Positions 1-8,294 of a stretch of DNA of 64,000 nt are shown one piece after another. The notes beneath the pieces are model-generated. The model worked only from the letters and a program-made list of their open reading frames with translations. It was not told the DNA's origin and ran no database searches. Position numbers and translations under genes: made by a program. Source of the DNA: Pseudomonas frederiksbergensis (GTDB lineage: Bacteria > Pseudomonadota > Gammaproteobacteria > Pseudomonadales > Pseudomonadaceae); assembly GCF_003732665.1 (NCBI RefSeq), contig NZ_MOBP01000012.1, forward strand, positions 618,325-682,324, in the 5' to 3' direction. The first letter of the stretch is position 1. Each line of letters begins with the position of its first letter.

Positions 1-732
1 GTCAGCCTGTTGACCACCTTCCTCGATTACCTCGACACCGGCCCCATCGACATTTTTGTCGACGAAAAACTGGTGGCCTACCGCGAACGCACCATCGGCG
101 GGTTGGACGGCCCTATCGGCCTGTTCAAGGGCGAGGACATGGGCAACACCTTCTCCCTGCTGCGGCCCAATGACTTGTGGTGGAACTACAACGTCGACAA
201 ATACCTCAAGGGCCAGAAGCCGGTCGCCCTGGACCTGCTGTTCTGGAATAACGACAGCACCAACCTGCCCGGCCCGATGTATTGCTGGTATCTGCGCCAC
301 ACCTACCTGCAAAACGACTTGAAGTCCGGCGAGCTGGATTGCTGCGGCGTCAAACTCGACCTGCGGGCCATCGAGGCACCGGCCTACATCCTCGCCACCC
401 ACGACGACCACATCGTGCCGTGGCGAAGCGCCTACGCCAGCACCGAACTGCTCGGCGGAACCAAGCGTTTTGTGCTCGGTGCCTCGGGGCATATCGCCGG
501 GGTGATCAACCCGCCGGCCAATCAGAAGCGTCATTACTGGACCAACAACCGCGTCAGCAAAAAACCGGACACCTGGTTCATGAATGCCCAGCAACATCCC
601 GGTAGCTGGTGGAATGACTGGTTTGCCTGGCTGGCCGAACACGCCGGGGAGCGCCAAACCTCGGCGCTGCACATCGGCAATACCCAATACCCGGCAATTG
701 AGTCGGCACCGGGGCGCTATGTGATGCAATGA
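1..732 (+). CDS. phaC: Class I poly(3-hydroxyalkanoate) synthase, C-terminal part (5' end outside window)
   Basis: The frame is open from base 1, so the start lies upstream; about 243 residues remain. The protein is the C-terminal half of an alpha/beta-hydrolase-fold polymerase that joins (R)-3-hydroxyacyl-CoA into storage polyester. The stretch THDDHIVPW carries the catalytic aspartate and GASGHIAGVINPP the catalytic histidine. The tail (HPGSWWNDW, ending PGRYVMQ) closely resembles class I short-chain synthases such as Cupriavidus PhaC rather than the medium-chain class II enzymes usual in Pseudomonas. The nucleophile cysteine (lipase-box-like) lies outside the window. No phaA/phaB partner follows; the next gene starts 123 bp later and is unrelated. 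That class I assignment is inferred from the C-terminal sequence only. Confidence 0.9.
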   Translation, partial: VSLLTTFLDYLDTGPIDIFVDEKLVAYRERTIGGLDGPIGLFKGEDMGNTFSLLRPNDLWWNYNVDKYLKGQKPVALDLLFWNNDSTNLPGPMYCWYLRHTYLQNDLKSGELDCCGVKLDLRAIEAPAYILATHDDHIVPWRSAYASTELLGGTKRFVLGASGHIAGVINPPANQKRHYWTNNRVSKKPDTWFMNAQQHPGSWWNDWFAWLAEHAGERQTSALHIGNTQYPAIESAPGRYVMQ

Positions 733-855
733 CCCGCCGCCCTGCGCGATGAACTTGCACCGCGCAGGGCTCATACAACACAGCACACCCACTCAAGATC
801 CCCAGCCGAATCTGCGCAACCATGAGCCTTCACTCACTCCCGTAAGGACCTCGTG

Positions 856-1509
856 ATGGCCATTGCAAAAGCAGTTCCCGGCAAAACCCTGCTGACCCCG
901 ACCGACCACACCCTGATCATGATCGATCACCAGTCGCAGATGTCCTTCGCAACCAAGTCCATCGATGCCGTGACCCTGCGCAACAACGCGGCACTGGTGG
1001 CCAAGGCTGCCCGTGGTTTCAAGGTCTCGACCATTCTCACCACCGTGGCCGAGAAGAGTTTTTCCGGGCCGATCTTCGATGAAATCAAGTCGGTGTTCCC
1101 GGAACACAACGTGATCGACCGCACCAGCATGAACACCTGGGAAGACGAGCGTATCGCCGTCGAAGTGAACAAGTTCGGCAAGCAGAAAATCGTCCTTGCC
1201 GGTCTCTGGACCTCGGTGTGCATCGTCGGCCCGGCGCTGTCGGCCCTGGACCAGGGCTTCGAGGTGTACTTCATCGCCGATGCCTGCGGTGATGTCTCCA
1301 TCGAAGCCCATGACATGGCGATTCAACGCATGATCCAGCTTGGCGCCCGGCCAATGACCTCACTGCAATACCTGTTGGAACTGCAACGGGACTGGGCGCG
1401 CAGCGAGACCTACGAAGAAACCGTGAAAACCTCCATCGCCAACGGTGGCTCGTACGGTTTGGGGCTGATCTACGCCAAAACCATGTTCGGCGCGTCCGAA
1501 GGCCATTAA
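856..1509 (+). CDS. YcaC-like cysteine hydrolase (isochorismatase superfamily)
   Basis: This 217-residue protein belongs to the isochorismatase-like hydrolases. Residue D24 (IMIDHQSQMSF) is the usual catalytic acid and C122 (AGLWTSVCIVGPAL) the nucleophile; the length fits YcaC. The true substrate of YcaC-type proteins is not established. A GTG lies one codon upstream, but ATG at 856 sits better behind AAGGACC. It is clearly paralogous to the hydrolase encoded at 3164-3805 on the other strand: they share the DHQ-QMSF, ERTSMNSWED-like and EAHDM-QRMIQ-GA blocks. It is followed by an OprD-type porin after 60 bp, so the two may be co-transcribed. Cytoplasmic; no signal peptide seen. Confidence 0.88.
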   Translation: MAIAKAVPGKTLLTPTDHTLIMIDHQSQMSFATKSIDAVTLRNNAALVAKAARGFKVSTILTTVAEKSFSGPIFDEIKSVFPEHNVIDRTSMNTWEDERIAVEVNKFGKQKIVLAGLWTSVCIVGPALSALDQGFEVYFIADACGDVSIEAHDMAIQRMIQLGARPMTSLQYLLELQRDWARSETYEETVKTSIANGGSYGLGLIYAKTMFGASEGH

Positions 1510-1569
1510 GTAACACCAGCGACTGCGCGGCTTGGCCTGCGCGGTCGCTGCCCTCGTGGTGATCGATCC

Positions 1570-2883
1570 ATGATGTTTTCTTCGCTGAATCGCAGCCTGT
1601 GGTTGTCAATCCTGTTCGCCGGTACGGCCCTGGCGGACGAACCGGCGCCCACAGGTTTTATGAACGGCGCGACGCTTGGGGTGCTGAGCCGCAACTTCTA
1701 CCTCAACAACGATTACCGCACGCCCTCGCCCTCAGGCAAAAGCTACAAAGCCGAATGGGCTCAAGGGTTTATCGGCTCTTTTGAATCCGGTTTCACCGAA
1801 GGCACGCTTGGCTTCGGCCTCGATGCGCATGCCTTTCTCGGGCTCAAGCTCGACGGTGGCAAGGGGCATTCGGGCACCGGGTTGCTGCCGGTGGATGATG
1901 ACGGTCGCAGTGAACGTGACTATTCCAGTGGCGGTGGCGCGCTCAAGCTCAAAGCGTCCCGCACCACCCTGGCCTTCGGTGAAATGACCGTGGAAACACC
2001 GGTGTTCGACACGTCGGACAAACGCCTGCAACCGGAGTACGCCACGGGGTTTCTGTTGAACAGCAAGGAAATCGACGGCATGAACCTGGTGGCCGGACAC
2101 TTCACGGCGTTCAAGAATCAGGACAGCTCATCGGGCAAGGGTGAATTTTTCGGTTACGGCGCCAACACCGAGGCCGGCGGGATTTCTTTCCTGGGGGCCG
2201 ACCTGTTCACCAACAGTCCGCTGGGCGGCGCGTTGTATGCCTCCGAACTGAGCGACACCTGGCACCAGTACTACGGCAATCTGCACCTCAAGCAATCGAA
2301 CGTGTTCCTCGACGCCAATCTCTACCACACCCAGGACACCGGCCGGGCACTGGCGGGTGCAATCGACAACACCGCCTACAGTCTGTCGGGCAAATACACC
2401 CTCGGCGCCCAAGCCTTTACCCTCGCTTACCAACAAATCAACGGTGATACGCCGTTCGATTTCGTCGGTGGCGATTCCATCTACCTGGCCAACTCGATCA
2501 AATACGCCGACTTCAACGGCGCCCATGAACGTTCCTGGCAGGCTCGTTATGACCTCGACCTGGGGGCGTTTGGCATTCCGGGGCTGAACTTCATGACCCG
2601 CTATGTGCGAGGCAGCAACATCGACGGCACCCATGCGCCCAAGGGCGGCGCCTACAACCCGTTCGACGAGGCAAGTGGCGAGTACTTGCCGCAACAAGGG
2701 GATGGTGGAAAGCATTGGGAGCGGGATATCGATTTGCGCTACATCGTGCAATCCGGTTCGGCCAAGGGCTTATCGCTGCAGTTGTCCCATGTCTCACATC
2801 GGGGCAACACCGCCCAGGCGGGCGACGACATCGACCGCGTGTATGTCGTCATCCAATACCCACTGACCTTCGGACCTTTCTGA
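1570..2883 (+). CDS. OprD-family outer-membrane porin
   Basis: The 437-residue product begins with a signal peptide (hydrophobic LWLSILFAGTALA, cleavage probably after residue 22) and continues as alternating amphipathic strands ending in a C-terminal aromatic residue (YPLTFGPF), as expected of an 18-strand OprD barrel. OprD porins admit small carboxylates, aromatic acids or basic amino acids; the substrate cannot be read from sequence. An ATG at 1573 is an alternative start. The gene follows the YcaC-like hydrolase by 60 bp in the same direction, so the porin may supply its substrate (inference). Two REPINs lie just downstream. Confidence 0.9.
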   Translation: MMFSSLNRSLWLSILFAGTALADEPAPTGFMNGATLGVLSRNFYLNNDYRTPSPSGKSYKAEWAQGFIGSFESGFTEGTLGFGLDAHAFLGLKLDGGKGHSGTGLLPVDDDGRSERDYSSGGGALKLKASRTTLAFGEMTVETPVFDTSDKRLQPEYATGFLLNSKEIDGMNLVAGHFTAFKNQDSSSGKGEFFGYGANTEAGGISFLGADLFTNSPLGGALYASELSDTWHQYYGNLHLKQSNVFLDANLYHTQDTGRALAGAIDNTAYSLSGKYTLGAQAFTLAYQQINGDTPFDFVGGDSIYLANSIKYADFNGAHERSWQARYDLDLGAFGIPGLNFMTRYVRGSNIDGTHAPKGGAYNPFDEASGEYLPQQGDGGKHWERDIDLRYIVQSGSAKGLSLQLSHVSHRGNTAQAGDDIDRVYVVIQYPLTFGPF

Positions 2884-2897
2884 TTCACCCAAAATCC

Positions 2898-2991
2898 CTG
2901 TAGGAGCGAGGCTTGCCCGCGAAGGCGGTGTGTCAGTCAGCATTTCTATCGACTGACACTCCCCCTTCGCGAGCAAGCCCGCTCCCACAGG
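2898..2991. repeat. REPIN (two inverted REPs), type A
   Basis: GTAGGAGCGAGGCTTGCCCG on the left and its inverted partner CGAGCAAGCCCGCTCCCACA on the right enclose about 35 bp that is itself palindromic (TGTCAGTCAG...CGACTGACA). This is the standard Pseudomonas REPIN layout. It lies between convergent genes and no RAYT transposase is in the window. Confidence 0.9.
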
Positions 2992-3032
2992 ACTGGCGGT
3001 GGTCGCGGGATTGGGTTTTACACAGGACAAAA

Positions 3033-3122
3033 TGTGGGAGCGGGCTTGCTCGCGAAGGCGGTGGGTCAGCCAGCATTTCTGTCGACTGACACTCCGCCTT
3101 CGCGAGCAAGCCCGCTCCCACT
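3033..3122. repeat. REPIN, type A
   Basis: A second REP doublet only 41 bp from the previous one, with the same GTGGGAGCGGGCTTGCTCGC arms in inverted orientation and a related core (GTCAGCCAGCATTTCTGTCG). The two REPINs share most of their core sequence and so look like neighbouring copies of one unit. Confidence 0.9.
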
Positions 3123-3125
3123 TTA

Positions 3126-3146
3126 GCCCTGAGCCTGGCTCAGGGC
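3126..3146 (-). terminator. Hairpin downstream of the second hydrolase
   Basis: GCCCTGAGCC and GGCTCAGGGC form a near-perfect 10-bp inverted repeat 18 bp beyond the stop codon of the minus-strand hydrolase. There is no clear U-run, so factor-independent termination is only possible, not shown. Confidence 0.35.
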
Positions 3147-3163
3147 CGGTGGACGATCCTTGC

Positions 3164-3805
3164 TTAAGCCTTCCGCTGCGGTGCCTTGTGCACCATGGTG
3201 TAGGCGTAATCCACGCCCATGCCGTAGGCGCCGCTGTGTTCGCGCACCAGTTCCATCACCGCGTCGTAAGTTTCTTTATGAGCCCAGTCACGCTGGTATT
3301 CGAGCAGGACTTGTTGCCAGGTCACCGGCACCGCGCCGGCCTGAATCATCCGCTGCACCGACATGTCATGCGCTTCCTTGGTGGTGCCGCCGGAGGCGTC
3401 GGTGACGATGTACACCTCGTAGCCTTCAGCCAGGGCTTCGAGGGCCGGGAAGTTCAGGCAGACCTCAGTCCACAGCGCGGCCATGATCAGCTTTTTGCGC
3501 CCGGTGGCTTTCACCGCCGCCACCAGCGCCTTGTCTTCCCAGGAGTTCATCGAGGTGCGCTCGATCGGCTGCTGGTCCGGGAACACACCGAGCAATTCCG
3601 GCCAGATAAAGCCACTGAAGCTTTCAGTTTCCACCGAAGTCAGGATGGTCGGCACGTTGAAGATCTTCGCCGTCTTGGCCAGGGCCACGGTGTTGTTCTT
3701 CAGGGTCTGGCGATCGATCGATTGCACGCCGAAGGACATCTGCGGCTGGTGGTCGATCAGGATCAGGGCGGAGTTGGTTGGGTTGAGCAATTCACGGATG
3801 GACAT
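3164..3805 (-). CDS. YcaC-like cysteine hydrolase (isochorismatase superfamily), second paralogue
   Basis: This 213-residue protein has D18 (LILIDHQPQMSF) and C116 (AALWTEVCLNFPAL) in the positions of the isochorismatase-superfamily acid and nucleophile. The open frame runs further upstream, but ATG at 3805 is preceded by AAAAGGAACTCGCC, a good ribosome-binding site, and begins the conserved MSIRELLNPTNSALI segment. It is divergent from the LysR regulator at 3949, which is the classical arrangement for a LysR protein controlling its neighbour. Substrate unknown; cytoplasmic. Confidence 0.88.
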   Translation of the reverse strand: MSIRELLNPTNSALILIDHQPQMSFGVQSIDRQTLKNNTVALAKTAKIFNVPTILTSVETESFSGFIWPELLGVFPDQQPIERTSMNSWEDKALVAAVKATGRKKLIMAALWTEVCLNFPALEALAEGYEVYIVTDASGGTTKEAHDMSVQRMIQAGAVPVTWQQVLLEYQRDWAHKETYDAVMELVREHSGAYGMGVDYAYTMVHKAPQRKA

Positions 3806-3903
3806 GGCGAGTTCCTTTTGATGTCGATGAGTTCTGTTTAATGGGCTAGCCGTTGTTTGCTGCCGGCTTGTGGCTAATTTAGGCGCTAGCGATAAAAGGA
3901 ACA

Positions 3904-3922
3904 ATTCCCTAGAATCGGGAAT
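3904..3922. promoter_or_regulatory. Likely LysR operator in the divergent intergenic region
   Basis: ATTCCC-TAGAATC-GGGAAT is a perfect 6-bp inverted repeat with a 7-bp spacer, of the T-N11-A class bound by LysR regulators. It is followed by related half-sites (ATTCC at 3929, AGGGA at 3938). It sits between the hydrolase start (3805) and the regulator start (3949). Binding is inferred from layout. Confidence 0.55.
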
Positions 3923-3948
3923 CATTGATTCCAAATTAGGGACAATCC

Positions 3949-4836
3949 TTGGATCGTATCGAATGCATGCGCGCCTTTATCGTCACCGTCGGTGAAAACG
4001 GCTTCGCCGCCGCAGCCCGGGCAATGGACGTGCCGCGTTCCAAAGTCAGCAAACAGATTCAGGCATTGGAAGAAGCCATCGGCGTGCAGTTGCTGCAACG
4101 CACCACCCGCAGCCTGCACCTGACCGAGGCCGGCGCCGAGTATTACGATGCGGCGCGGGAACTGATCGCCTCGCTGGACGAAGCCGAGCAGCGGGCGCGG
4201 GATGGCATCGGGGAATTGCGCGGCGTGCTGCGGATCAACGCGCCGATGTCCTTCGGCTTGCGGCGTTTGGGACCGCTGATTCCGCTGTTCCATGAACTGC
4301 ACCCGAACATCGAGTTGCAGCTTGTTCTGAGCGACCAGCAAGTGGACCCGGTGCGCGGCGGTTTTGATGTAACGCTGCGGATTGCGAGCATGCCGGACTC
4401 ATCGATGATCGCACGCCTCATCGCCCCGGCCCCACGGATCATGGTTGCTTCGCCGGCCTACCTGAAACGTGCCGGCACGCCGCAAACCCCCAAAGAGCTG
4501 ACCAGCCACCAATGCCTGAACTACGGCTACCTGCAAAGCGGCGTCAGCCTGCAACTGAGCAACGGCAAGGACACGCAACGGGTCAACGTCACCGGCCCCC
4601 TGCACGCCAACAACGGCGACTTGCTGGCCCAGGCCGCCGAAGCCGGCATGGGCATCGCCCTGCTCCCGGATTTCATCGTCGAAGACGCGCTGGCGGCCGG
4701 TCGGCTGGTGCCGGTGCTGTGCGAGTGGCAGGCGCCGCCGATCACCATCAACGCGGTCTACCCCTCGGCGCGGCGGGTGCCGCAGAAGACCCGCACGTTC
4801 ATTGATTTCCTGATCAAGGAACTGGCGCCGCGTTGA
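3949..4836 (+). CDS. LysR-family transcriptional regulator
   Basis: The 295-residue protein has an N-terminal winged helix-turn-helix (FAAAARAMDVPRSKVSKQIQ, roughly residues 18-40), the linker helix and a periplasmic-binding-protein-like effector domain. I take TTG at 3949 as start because MDRIECMRAF matches the usual beginning of this subfamily; ATG at 3967 is the alternative. No strong ribosome-binding site is visible for either. It is divergent from the hydrolase at 3164-3805, which it probably regulates together with itself. Its stop codon lies only 3 bp from the 3' end of the convergent tRNA-Sec gene. Confidence 0.9.
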   Translation: MDRIECMRAFIVTVGENGFAAAARAMDVPRSKVSKQIQALEEAIGVQLLQRTTRSLHLTEAGAEYYDAARELIASLDEAEQRARDGIGELRGVLRINAPMSFGLRRLGPLIPLFHELHPNIELQLVLSDQQVDPVRGGFDVTLRIASMPDSSMIARLIAPAPRIMVASPAYLKRAGTPQTPKELTSHQCLNYGYLQSGVSLQLSNGKDTQRVNVTGPLHANNGDLLAQAAEAGMGIALLPDFIVEDALAAGRLVPVLCEWQAPPITINAVYPSARRVPQKTRTFIDFLIKELAPR

Positions 4837-4839
4837 AAT

Positions 4840-4935
4840 TGGCGGAAGGCAGCCGGAGTCGAACCTGCCCGGGAACGGATGCCGTCCCCAACCGGGTTTG
4901 AAGCCCGGCCGCGCCACCGGGCGCGATTGCCTTCC
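4840..4935 (-). tRNA. selC: tRNA-Sec (anticodon UCA)
   Basis: Read on the minus strand it begins GGAAGGCA and ends TGCCTTCC-G-CCA, giving the 8-bp acceptor stem peculiar to tRNA-Sec with CCA encoded (tgg at 4840-4842). The anticodon loop CTTCAAA holds TCA (4899-4901) between CCGGG and CCCGG. A long variable arm (GGGGACGG...CCGTTCCC) and the T-arm GGTTCGACTCC follow. Total 96 nt, like E. coli selC (95). The 5' end abuts the stop codon of selB with no gap, so it is probably processed from the selAB transcript or has a promoter inside selB. It decodes the UGA in fdnG. Confidence 0.97.
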
Positions 4936-6840
4936 TTATTCGTTGGCCTGGGCCAGTGCACTGTCGAGGCGGATCTGGCGGCGGTCGCCGATACGTCGGG
5001 TCAGGCCAATCCGGTCGAAGTACTCAAGAATCTGCACACTGCGCTTGCGCCCCAGCCCTACCGCATCGCGAAACGCCGCAACCTCGATCACCGGGTTTTC
5101 CCCGGCCAGTTGCATCAGCATAGCCGCCAATTGCCGCAGCACCGCGTCGGTATAAAACAGGTCGCGCACCACTTGGTGCAGCAGTCCCAATCGCGCCATT
5201 TTGCGCAGCAGCAAGCGCACTGCCGCTTCGTCATGCCCCAGGTCACGCACCCACGGTGGATTGAAACCGGCCTGTTCGAAGGTGGGCTGCAATTGCTGCC
5301 ACAAGGCTTTGTCTTCAACGCTCAGGCGTACCTGGTGATCGGGCAGATGCAGCCACGGGCCGCTGCTGACGAGGGCGCCACTGGCGAGCAATTCGTCGAG
5401 CAGGCTGATGAACGTTGGGCGGTCCAGGGTGGTGCCGGTGAAGCGGCGCAGGCGATCACGGTCCGGGCCCATTTGGTCCGGTTCCAGTTGATGGAAGCGT
5501 GCGAGGTGTTCCAGCAGCGGCGATTTGAGCGCTTCCCAGCGTTCGGCACTGAACAGCAGCGGACCTTGGCGCGTGTTGATCAGGCGCACGTCGGCGGGCA
5601 ACGCCCAGCTATCGCGCGGTCGGTTGAATTGGCGCTCCAGGCGTTGCGGATCAAGGCCGGTGTCGCTGTGGGCCAGCAGCGCGGGCATCACGGCTTCAAG
5701 GCTGTCGGTACTGACGAGGGCTTGTAGCTGCGCCAGTCGCTCGGGGCTACGGCGATGGCGGCTCGGTGCGAAGGGATCGAGTACTCGGCCACCACCGAGG
5801 GTGCGTTGGGCGCTCTGGTCGCGCAGGATCAAGGGATCGCCCTTCACCGCGTGCACTGGCGTGTTCAGCAGCAGTTGCGCGAACATGCGCTCGCCGGGGG
5901 CCAGGCTCGGGCCTTCCAGCAACGCCACGCGTCCGGTCACGTCCTGGGTGCCGAGGTGCACGTGCACAGGATGGAAATGCGCGAACGCGGTGGCTTCGCT
6001 GGGCAGCAGTTGCATCTCGACGTCTAGCCGCTGGGTCGGCGCGTGCAACCACTCGGCCAGCAGCCATTGGCCTCGGTGGATCTTCTGCAGATTCAAGCGC
6101 TCGCCACTCAGGTTCAAGGCGACCCGTTGCCCGGCGGACGCCTGCTCGGCAGGCTGATTCTGCGCATGCAGACCCCGCACTCGCACCGGTTTGCCCTGTG
6201 GCCCGAGCAGTAACGTATCGCCCACGGTGACGGCGCCGGACAACGCCGTACCCGTCACCACAATGCCCGCGCCAGCCACGCTGAAAGCACGGTCAATCGC
6301 CAGTCGAAACCCGCCAAGGGTGCTGCGTTGGAGCACGTCCTTTTGCGCCTCGAGCAAAGCATCACGCAATCCCTCGATACCCTCACCCGTGACACTCGAC
6401 ACCGCCATCAACGGCGCGCCCGCGAAGGGTCCAGGCGCCAATAACCTTGAGATCTGCGCCCGGACTTCCTCGATTCGACCCGATTCAACCCGATCACTCT
6501 TGGTAATAGCCACCAGCGCCCGAGGAATCCCCAGCAGCTCGACAATCGCCAGATGCTCCCGCGTCTGGGGCATCACCCCGTCATCCGCCGCCACCACCAG
6601 CAACACCCGATCAATCCCTTGCGCGCCGGCGAGCATGTTGTGGGTGAAACGCTCATGCCCCGGCACGTCGATAAACCCGGTCAACTCAGCCCCTGGTTCC
6701 AGCGCCGCATAGAGATAGCCGAGGTCGATGGTCATGCCCCGCTCCCGCTCCTCGCGGCGACGATCCCCTTGCTGACCGGTCAAGGCCTCAAGCAACAACG
6801 TCTTGCCGTGGTCGATGTGCCCAGCGGTGCCGACGATCAC
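4936..6840 (-). CDS. selB: Selenocysteine-specific translation elongation factor SelB
   Basis: The 634-residue protein delivers Sec-tRNA(Sec) to UGA codons that carry a SECIS hairpin. The GTP-binding domain shows GHIDHGKT (about residues 7-14), DVPGHE and TKSD; EF-Tu-like beta-barrel domains follow, then C-terminal winged helices that bind the SECIS RNA. The frame is open further upstream, but GTG at 6840 gives the family start (VIVGTAGHIDHGKT). It overlaps the selA stop as GTGA, with GGAGGGCAGGG just upstream inside selA, indicating translational coupling. The TAA stop ends exactly where selC begins. Confidence 0.96.
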   Translation of the reverse strand: MIVGTAGHIDHGKTLLLEALTGQQGDRRREERERGMTIDLGYLYAALEPGAELTGFIDVPGHERFTHNMLAGAQGIDRVLLVVAADDGVMPQTREHLAIVELLGIPRALVAITKSDRVESGRIEEVRAQISRLLAPGPFAGAPLMAVSSVTGEGIEGLRDALLEAQKDVLQRSTLGGFRLAIDRAFSVAGAGIVVTGTALSGAVTVGDTLLLGPQGKPVRVRGLHAQNQPAEQASAGQRVALNLSGERLNLQKIHRGQWLLAEWLHAPTQRLDVEMQLLPSEATAFAHFHPVHVHLGTQDVTGRVALLEGPSLAPGERMFAQLLLNTPVHAVKGDPLILRDQSAQRTLGGGRVLDPFAPSRHRRSPERLAQLQALVSTDSLEAVMPALLAHSDTGLDPQRLERQFNRPRDSWALPADVRLINTRQGPLLFSAERWEALKSPLLEHLARFHQLEPDQMGPDRDRLRRFTGTTLDRPTFISLLDELLASGALVSSGPWLHLPDHQVRLSVEDKALWQQLQPTFEQAGFNPPWVRDLGHDEAAVRLLLRKMARLGLLHQVVRDLFYTDAVLRQLAAMLMQLAGENPVIEVAAFRDAVGLGRKRSVQILEYFDRIGLTRRIGDRRQIRLDSALAQANE

Positions 6841-8243
6841 CCCTGCCCTCCGTGCAACTGGTCGAGTTGCGCCAGCCATGCCACTTCGTCGTCCAGTTGC
6901 CGCAGGTCCAGCCACAAGGCATCGTCATCGATGCGCCCAAGTACCGGAATCGGCAAGGCGCGAAATGCTGTTTCCAATCCAAGCAACAATCGACCCCGCA
7001 GGCGTTTGGACACCAGCGGCCGCAGGCACAACGCCCCGCTCGGCAAGCGCGCCACCGGTTGGCTGCCACTGCCGATCATCCCCAGTGCCGGCACTGCGCT
7101 GACATTCCAGCCCTCCCCCAACCTCTGCGCCAGTGACGGTTGCAGGCGTTCGGCCTGGGCGAGGATGTCAGCCTGTGTCCGGGTCAGCAGGCGCAGACTC
7201 GGCAAACGTTCGGCCAGCCGATCAGGATCGCGGTACAAACCCAGCACCGCTTCAAGCGCCGCCAAGGTCAGTTTGTCCACCCGCAACGCCCGTTTCAGCG
7301 GGTTTTTCTTGATCTTCGCGATCAAATCCTTGCGCCCGACGATCAACCCGGCCTGAGGCCCGCCGAGCAACTTATCGCCGCTAAACGTCACGATATCCGC
7401 CCCGTCGAGCAGCGCCTGACGCACCGTCGGTTCCGCCGGCAAGCCCCAGCGCGTCAGGTCCAGCAGACTGCCGCTGCCCAAATCCTCCAGCAACGGCAAC
7501 GCATGCTTGTGCGCCAACTCGGCCAGTTCAGCGGTCGGCACACTGGTAGTGAAACCCGAGATGGCGTAGTTGCTCGCGTGCACGCGCATGATCAACCCAC
7601 TGCGCAGGCCGATGGCCGCCTCGTAGTCCTTGGCGTGGGTGCGATTGGTGGTGCCGACTTCAACCAGTTTCACCCCGGCCCGGGCCATGATGTCGGGAAT
7701 GCGAAACGCACCGCCGATCTCGATCAACTCGCCCCGGGAGATGATGCCTTCCTTGCGTGCGCCGAGGCTGTTGAGGGTCAGCAGCACCGCCGCCGCGTTG
7801 TTGTTGACCACGGTGACCGCTTCGGCGCCGGTCAATTCGCGAATCAGGCCTTCGATCAAATCGTCACGGTCACCGCGTTTGCCGCTGTTCAGATCAAATT
7901 CAAGATTGATCGGATAGCGCGCCGCCATTTGCACCGCTTCGATGGCTTCTTCCGGCAACAACGCCCGCCCCAGATTGGTGTGCAGCACGGTCCCGGTGAG
8001 GTTGAACACCTGGCGCACATGGCTGCGATGCTGGGCAATCAAGCGTTCTCCGGCCCGGCCCGCCAGCACTTCAGGCGCAATCTCCACTGCCGCCAGTTGC
8101 CCCGACAACACCGGTTCGCGCAGGTCATCCAGCAACTGCCGCAGGCTGGCGAGCAAGGCATGACGCCCATAGCGCTCGGCCAGGGGCCGGCACGCCGGGT
8201 GGCGCAATAGACTGTCGATGGAAGGTAGACGCAGGTTGGACAT
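6837..8243 (-). CDS. selA: L-seryl-tRNA(Sec) selenium transferase SelA
   Basis: SelA is a PLP enzyme that converts Ser-tRNA(Sec) to Sec-tRNA(Sec) with selenophosphate. The protein is about 468 residues (E. coli 463). SFSGDKLLGGPQAG holds the PLP-binding lysine; the N-terminal domain includes FNLTGTVLHTNLGRALL. ATG at 8243 (MSNLRLPSIDSLL) is chosen; a GTG at 8252 is in frame and neither has a strong ribosome-binding site. It lies 51 bp after fdhE and overlaps selB by 4 bp. The selenophosphate synthetase gene selD is not in the window. Confidence 0.95.
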   Translation of the reverse strand: MSNLRLPSIDSLLRHPACRPLAERYGRHALLASLRQLLDDLREPVLSGQLAAVEIAPEVLAGRAGERLIAQHRSHVRQVFNLTGTVLHTNLGRALLPEEAIEAVQMAARYPINLEFDLNSGKRGDRDDLIEGLIRELTGAEAVTVVNNNAAAVLLTLNSLGARKEGIISRGELIEIGGAFRIPDIMARAGVKLVEVGTTNRTHAKDYEAAIGLRSGLIMRVHASNYAISGFTTSVPTAELAELAHKHALPLLEDLGSGSLLDLTRWGLPAEPTVRQALLDGADIVTFSGDKLLGGPQAGLIVGRKDLIAKIKKNPLKRALRVDKLTLAALEAVLGLYRDPDRLAERLPSLRLLTRTQADILAQAERLQPSLAQRLGEGWNVSAVPALGMIGSGSQPVARLPSGALCLRPLVSKRLRGRLLLGLETAFRALPIPVLGRIDDDALWLDLRQLDDEVAWLAQLDQLHGGQG

Positions 8244-8294
8244 CAGCAGCACCCGAAAGCAATGGACCGTCGCGCCTGAGTGTAGACGCTGGGG

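Noticed and set aside
4840..4935. Genomic island inserted at selC
   Set aside because: selC is intact with no integrase, no direct repeat of its 3' end and known neighbours on both sides.
7140..8210. 356-codon open frame antisense to selA
   Set aside because: Shadow of selA; no domain signature.
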